Below, piece by piece: positions 57,828-64,000 of a stretch of 64,000 nucleotides of DNA. Positions within the stretch are counted from its first letter, which is position 1, and each line of letters starts with the position of its first letter. The DNA comes from Arion vulgaris (Eukaryota; Mollusca; Gastropoda; Stylommatophora; Arionidae), in NCBI GenBank assembly GCA_020796225.1, contig CM036753.1, forward strand, positions 1,612,001-1,676,000, read 5' to 3'. A model generated the notes under the pieces. The model saw only the letters and a program-made list of their open reading frames with translations. It did no database searches and was not told where the DNA came from. A program made the translations under genes and the position numbers.

Positions 57828-58252
57828 ACAACGAACAGCATGAACACAATCAGTACCAAGCAGGATGCCAATATACAACGAACATCATTAACACAATCAG
57901 TATCAAGCAGGATGCCAATATACAACGAACAGCATTAACACAATCAGTACCAAGCAGGATGCCAATATACAACGAACAGCATGAACACAATCAGTACCAA
58001 GCAGGATGCCAATATACAACGAACATCATTAACACAATCAGTATCAAGCAGGATGCCAATATACAACGAACAGCATGAACACAATCAGTACCAAGCAGGA
58101 TGCCAATATACAACGAACAGCATGAACACAATCAGTACCAAGCAGGATGCCAATATACAACGAACAGCATTAACACAATCAGTATCAAGCAGGATGCCAA
58201 TATACAACGAACAGCATGAACACAATCAGTACCAAGCAGGATGCCAATATAT
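57828..58252. repeat. Minisatellite, 47 bp x 9
   Basis: Unit cagtaccaagcaggatgcca, atatacaacgaacagcatga, acacaat. It starts next to the Penelope remnant. Confidence 0.96.
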
Positions 58253-58384
58253 GACGAATAGTTTCATCAAAATGACAGATATTATTTTGTTTAAAGATGA
58301 TCATATTTACTTTCTATTCAAACACTGTCTTTTGTTGTTACTTTCTTTCGCCGCCATGTTAATTAGTTCGTGAAACGTTAATTC

Positions 58385-58690
58385 AATTTGTGTTATCAGG
58401 ACAGGAGAGCCGCAGTAGTGTAGTTGTTTAGAACTTGCTTATTGGGCGTGTTACGGGTTCAATTTCACAGTTGGCGCTTGGAATTTTTTTTCGACCGTAA
58501 CGGCTCTCGGATCGACACAGCTCAATTGAGTACCAGGAAAGGCACTGGAAAGTTAAGATGGCTCGTATGATGCTAACGACATCACCCACCATGTGCCGAC
58601 GGCCAATGAAACATACGAGTCTAACACCGTATTACCCATGATACCTGGATGTTTGAGAAAGGGTTCCTTTACTACCAGGAGAGTGTCAGG
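58385..58690 (+). mobile_element. tRNA-derived SINE, fullest copy
   Basis: Head GAGAGCCGCAGTAGTGTAGT (A-box AGTAGTGTAGT), B-box-like GGGTTCAATTTC at about 58455. Body cgtaacggctctcggatcga, gtaccaggaaaggcactgga, end gggttcctttactacc. Related copies at 31978 (minus) and 51845. Ends not precisely fixed. Confidence 0.82.
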
Positions 58691-58854
58691 GAGAATCATA
58701 TTCATAGCAACTTCTTTCATAATAGACACTTTTACAGTCAGTATGTCATCTGACTCATGACTCTCAAATTGCCGTATGCCATCTGACTCATGACTCTCAA
58801 ATTCCTGCATGTCCAGGACAATATGTTCACATGACTCACACACTAAAATGGCAT

Positions 58855-59475
58855 TGTATAACACAATATTTCTCCCAGCATAATGCTATCAGTGCCAAAC
58901 CTGGACACTAACATCAAATGATAGAAGAAAACTAGTCATGACAGATACGCAGAATGCTGGGAGTATTAAGAAGAGACCGCTTTAGAGAAGAAGACACTGG
59001 AAAAAAGTGGGTATAACATCAGTACTGAACTTCATCAAGAAACATTACATTAAATGGTCAGGCCACATAAGCAGATTACCAACAGACAGTGCACATAAGC
59101 AGATTACCAACAGACAGTGCAAATAAGCAGATTACCAACAGACAGTGCACATAAGCAGATTACCAACAGACAGTGCGCATAAGCAGATTACCAACAGACA
59201 GTGCACATAAGCAGATTACAAACAGACAGTGCACATAAGCAGATTATCAACAGACAGTGCACATAAGCAGATTACCAACATACAGTGCACATAAGCAGAT
59301 TACCAACAGACAGTGCACCTCAAACAGCAATGTTACTCAGTTACAGTGGATACAAAGCAAAAGATCGTCCCTGCAGAATGTGGACCTCAGAGCTAACAGA
59401 GGCGGAGAAAAACACTATTTATGAAGCGCACATTAAAGTCCGTTCTAGAAATCTCTTCGTATCCTGACTGACATT
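58855..59475 (+). mobile_element. LINE A relic with internal array
   Basis: Decayed frames give RRMLGVLRRDRFREEDTGK, then a 28 bp array, then HISRLPTDSAPQTAMLLSYS, GYKAKDRPCRMWTSELTEAE and IYEAHIKVRSRNLFVS with its stop. So this copy shows the natural end of the LINE A protein. Confidence 0.87.
59052..59310. repeat. Minisatellite, 28 bp x 9, inside LINE A
   Basis: Unit cacataagcagattaccaac plus agacagtg, which is the LINE A coding segment for HISRLPTDSA. 28 bp units break the frame. Confidence 0.96.
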
Positions 59476-59547
59476 GTGATACAAAACAGGATTAGAGAAA
59501 ATCAGAAAGAATAGAAGACTCATAATCCTCTTAATCTTGACATAATC

Positions 59548-60845
59548 CTTTTAATATGACAGCAGAAAACGATGCACTCTTAATATGACAGCAGAAAACG
59601 ATGCACTCTTAATATGACAGCAGAAAACGATGCACTCTTAATATGACAGCAGAAAACGATGCACTCTTAATGACAGTGAAACGATCTTAGCAGAAAACGA
59701 TGCACTCTTAATATGACAGCAGAAAACGATGCACTCTTAATATGACAGCAGAAAACGATGCACTCTTAATTATGACTAGCAGAAAACGATGCACTCTTAA
59801 TATGACAGCAGAAAACGATGCACTCTTAATATGACAGCAGAAAACGATGCACTCTTAATATGACAGCAGAAAACGATGCACTCTTAATATAACAGCAGAA
59901 AACGATGCACTCTTAATATGACAGCAGAAAACGATGCACTCTTAATATGACAGCAGAAAACGATGCACTCTTAATATGACAGCAGAAAACGATGCACTCT
60001 TAATATGACAGCAGAAAACGATGCACTCTTAATATGACAGCAGAAAACGATGCACTCTTAATATGACAGCAGAAAACGATGCACTCTTAATATGACAGCA
60101 GAAAACGATGCACTCTTAATATGACAGCAGAAAACGATGCACTCTTAATATGACAGCAGAAAACGATGCACTCTTAATATAACAGCAGAAAACGATGCAC
60201 TCTTAATATAACAGCAGAAAACGATGCACTCTTAATATGACAGCAGAAAACGATGCACTCTTAATATGACAGCAGAAAACGATGCACTCTTAATATGACA
60301 GCAGAAAACGATGCACTCTTAATATGACAGCAGAAAACGATGCACTCTTAATATGACAGCAGAAAACGATGCACTCTTAATATGACAGCAGAAAACGATG
60401 CACTCTTAATATGACAGCAGAAAACGATGCACTCTTAATATGACAGCAGAAAACGATGCACTCTTAATATGACAGCAGAAAACGATGCACTCTTAATATG
60501 ACAGCAGAAAACGATGCACTCTTAATATGACAGCAGAAAACGATGCACTCTTAATATGACAGCAGAAAACGATGCACTCTATGACAGCAGAAAACGATGC
60601 ACTCTTAATATGACAGCAGAAAACGATGCACTCTTAATATGACAGCAGAAAACGATGCACTCTTAATATGACAGCAGAAAACGATGCACTCTTAATATGA
60701 CAGCAGAAAACGATGCACTCTATGACAGCAGAAAACGATGCACTCTTAATATGACAGCAGAAAACGATGCACTCTATGACAGCAGAAAACGATGCACTCT
60801 TAATATGACAGCAGAAAACGATGCACTCTATGACAGCAGAAAAGG
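59548..60845. repeat. Minisatellite, 29 bp x about 44
   Basis: Unit cttaatatgacagcagaaaa plus cgatgcact. The last units alternate with a 24 bp form lacking taata. Begins about 75 bp after the LINE A stop. Confidence 0.98.
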
Positions 60846-60954
60846 ATGCAGGAAAAGTCAGAATGCGACAAAGGAGATTTTAAAGACGAAATGAAAAGTG
60901 TGCTGTGAATAAAATCCATTAAAAAAAATTAACCAACAAAAAAATCAATAAATA

Positions 60955-61140
60955 GACCTAGCAATACGAGCGTTCTTACGACATTCATTGCCTAACCTAG
61001 CAATACGAGCGTTCTTAAGACATTCATTGCCTAGCCTATCAATACAAGCGTTCTTACGACATTCATTGCCTAGCCTATCAATACAAGCGTTCTTACGACA
61101 TTCATTGCCTAGCCTAGCAATACGAGCGTTCTTACGAACA
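60955..61140. repeat. Minisatellite, 39 bp x 5
   Basis: Unit ctagcctatcaatacaagcg plus ttcttacgacattcattgc. Confidence 0.95.
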
Positions 61141-61415
61141 CAACCAGCGAGCCATTTAAAAAATAACTTTATTGAAGAGTGTCTTTCACAAACTCTTCGT
61201 TATAACTAGACACAGAATAATCAGGTAAGGTTCGATCGAACAGTATTTTCATAACACATTCTATAAGCTTATTGTGCTTGTATATATTTGAGACGAGACA
61301 ATATCATATACAACATGTATACACATATAACAAAATACATACATCATTCAAAGTAGCTTCAATTTATTATAAGATGAGAACAAGGAGTTTTTTGTAAGAA
61401 TAACAGGGCAAGCAA
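61141..61415. other. No recognisable feature
   Basis: Short AT-rich spacer. Confidence 0.6.
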
Positions 61416-61419
61416 GGAA

Positions 61420-64000
61420 GCCAATGAATATGAAACCCAAGGGAATCAACGGAAGCCAATGAATATAAACCCAGGGGAATCAACGGAAACAATGAATATG
61501 AAACCCCAGGGGGAAGCAACGGAAGCAATGAATATGAAACCCCAGGGGAATCAACGGAAACAATGAATATGAAACCCCAAGGGAAGCAACGGAAACAATG
61601 AATATGAAACCCCAAGGGAATCAACGAAACAATGAATATGAAACCCCAAGGGAATCAACGGAAACAATGAATATGAAACCCTCAAGGAATCAACGGAAAC
61701 AATGAATATGAAACCCCAGGGGAAGCAATGAATATGAAATCCCAAGGGGAAGCAATGAATATGAAATCCCAAGGGGAAGCAATGAATATGAAATCCCAAG
61801 GGGAAGCAATGAATATGAAACCCAAGGGAAGCAACGGAAGCAATGAATATGAAACCCAAGGGAAGCAACGGAAACAATGAATATGAAACCCCAAGGGGAA
61901 TCAACGGAAGCAATGAAATGAAACCCAAGGAAGCAACGGAAGCAATGAATATGAAACCCCAAGGGAAGCAACGGAAACAATGAATATGAAACCCAAGGAA
62001 TCAACGGAAGCAATGAATATGAAACCCCAAGGAAGCAACGGAAGCAATGAATATGAAACCCCAAGGGAAGCAACGAACAATGAATATGAAACCCCAAGGG
62101 AATCACGGAAGCAATGAATATGAAACCCCAAGGGAAGCAACGGAAGCAATGAATATGAAACCCCAAGGGGAGCAACGGAAACAATGAATATGAAACCCCA
62201 AGGGGAAGCAATGAATATGAAACCCCAGGGAAGCAACGAAGCAATGAATATGAAACCCCAGGGAAGCTAATGAATATGAAACCTCAAGGGAAGCAACGGA
62301 AGCAATGAATATGAAACCCCAGGGAAGCAATGAATATGAAACCTCAAGGGAAGCAATGAATATGAAACCAGGGAAGCAATGAATATGAAACCCAAGGGAA
62401 TCAACGGAAACAATGAATATGAAACCCCAAGGGGAATCAACTGAAACAATGAATATGAAACCCCAAGGGGAAGCAATGAATATGAAACCCAAAGGGGAAG
62501 CAATGAATATGAAATCCCAAGGGGAATCAACGGAAACAATGAATATGAAACCCAAAGGGGAATCAACGGAAACAATGAATATGAAACCCCAAGGGGAATC
62601 AACGAAACAATGAATATGAAACTAGGGAAGCAATGAATATGAAACCCCAAGGGAAGCAACGGAAGCAATGAATATGAAACCTCAAGGGGAATCAACGGAA
62701 ACAATGAATATGAAACCCCAAGGGAATCAACGGAAACAATGAATATGAAACCCCAGGGAAGCAATGAATATGAAACCCCAAGGAATAAATGAATATGAAA
62801 CCCAAGGGAATCAAGGAAACAATGAATATGAAACCCAAGGGAATCAATGGAAACAATGAATATGAAACCCCAAGGGAATCAAGCGAAACAATGAATATGA
62901 AACCCCAGGGAAGCAATGAATATGAAACCCCAGGGAAGCAATGAATATGAAATCCCAAGGAAGCAATGAATATGAAACCCCAAGGGAAGCAATGAATATG
63001 AAACCCCAAGGGGAATCAACGGAAACAATGAATATGAAACCCAAGGGGAATCAACGAAACAATGAATATGAAACCCCAGGAAGCAATGAATATGAAACCC
63101 CAAGGGAAGCAATGAATATGAAATCCCAAGGGAATCAACTGGAAACAATGAATATGAAACCCCAAGGGAATCAACGGAAACAATGAATATGAAACCCAAG
63201 GGAATCAACGGAAACAATGAATATGAAACCCAGGGAAGCAATGAATATAAAACCCAAGGAAGAAATGAATATGAAACTCAAGGGGAATCAACGGAAACAA
63301 TGAATATGAAACCCAAGGGAATCAACGAAACAATGAATATGAAACTAAGGAATCAACGGAAACAATGAATATGAAACCCCAGGGAAGCAATGAATATGAA
63401 ACCCCAAGGGGAAGCAATGAATATGAAATCCCAAGGGGAAGCAATGAATATGAAATCCCAAGGGGAAGCAATGAATATGAAATCCCAAGGGGAAGCAATG
63501 AATATGAAATCCCAAGGGGAATCAACGGAAGCAATGAATATGAAACCCCAGGGGAATCAACGGAAACAATGAATATGAAACCCCAGGGGGAAGCAACGGA
63601 AACAATGAATATGAAACCCAAGGGAAGCAACGGAAGCAATGAATATGAAACCCCAGGGAAGCAACGGAAACAATGAATATGAAACCTCAAGGGAAGCAAC
63701 GGAAGCAATGAATATGAAACCCAAGGGAAGCAACGGAAACAATGAATATGAAACCCTCAAGGGAAGCAACGGAAGCAATGAATATGAAACCTCAAGGGAA
63801 TCAACGGAAACAATGAATATGAAACCCAAGGGAAGCAACGGAAGCAATGAATATGAAACCCAAGGGAAGCAACGGAAACAATGAATATGAAACCCCAAGG
63901 AAGCAAGAAACAATGAATATGAAACCCAAGGGAAGCAACGGAAACAATGAATATGAAACCCAAGGGGAAGCAATGAATATGAAACCCCAAGGGGAAGCAA
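61420..64000. repeat. Minisatellite, mixed 35 and 27 bp units, runs off the window
   Basis: Long unit caatgaatatgaaaccccaa plus gggaatcaacggaaa; short unit lacks the caacggaa part. About 80 units. Frequent single-base losses in C and G runs. Open frames in it are artefacts. Confidence 0.97.

Overview
This window looks like nuclear DNA of an invertebrate animal. It is AT-rich, has intron-split genes with canonical GT/AG splice sites, holds no prokaryotic-type operon, and carries many non-LTR retrotransposon relics plus a Penelope-like element. The LINE protein types (RT tails with a GHxxR..RGRPRKRW signature, one ending in a C2H2 finger) are common in molluscs, annelids and cnidarians. A lophotrochozoan is my best guess, held weakly.

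Host genes. (1) A cytochrome b561 gene lies on the minus strand. Two exons (3854-4077 and 1007-1218) splice in phase to give the heme-ligand and ascorbate-site core, and the gene runs off the left edge. (2) A second minus-strand gene, not identified, has four exon candidates with splice signals at 38495-38781, 36831-36935, 31724-31906 and 29827-30072. The three internal junctions are all phase 0 and stay open. I see no other convincing host gene, apart from a possible THAP-domain first exon near 26.46 kb.

Layout. 0-6.7 kb: the b561 gene with LINE and SINE-like debris in its intron and upstream. 8-18 kb: large minisatellites (81, 39, 56, 41 and 57 bp units) next to LINE tails. 18-21.2 kb: unique AT-rich sequence. 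21.4-22.4 kb: Penelope-like element with a GIY-YIG domain. 23-25.2 kb: nested LINEs. 26.7-29.6 kb: 34, 53 and 148 bp arrays. 29.8-38.8 kb: the four-exon gene, with introns packed with arrays and insertions. 39-41 kb: LINE D and the best LINE A copy (RT palm with FADD). 44.8-51.4 kb: one LINE relic inflated by an inserted element and several arrays. 51.4-64 kb: almost continuous arrays with LINE tails and tRNA-derived SINEs; the last array runs off the right edge.

Main theme. Adding up the spans, roughly 40% of the window is tandem repeat. In many cases the repeat unit is a segment of the retroelement copy it sits in (LINE coding sequence or the interior of a short retroposon), or an exon edge including a splice site. 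Several insertions keep target-site duplications (TSDs, 9-14 bp), so the order of events can be read: insertion first, then local amplification. That is the most unusual thing here. I found no undescribed enzyme system.

Labels used below are mine: LINE A to E are non-LTR families, S1 is a roughly 250 bp retroposon ending in (GAA)n, and R3 is a retroposon of 490 bp or less. Nearly every long open frame lies inside a minisatellite and is not a gene. Array boundaries and copy numbers were read by eye, so allow a few tens of bases.
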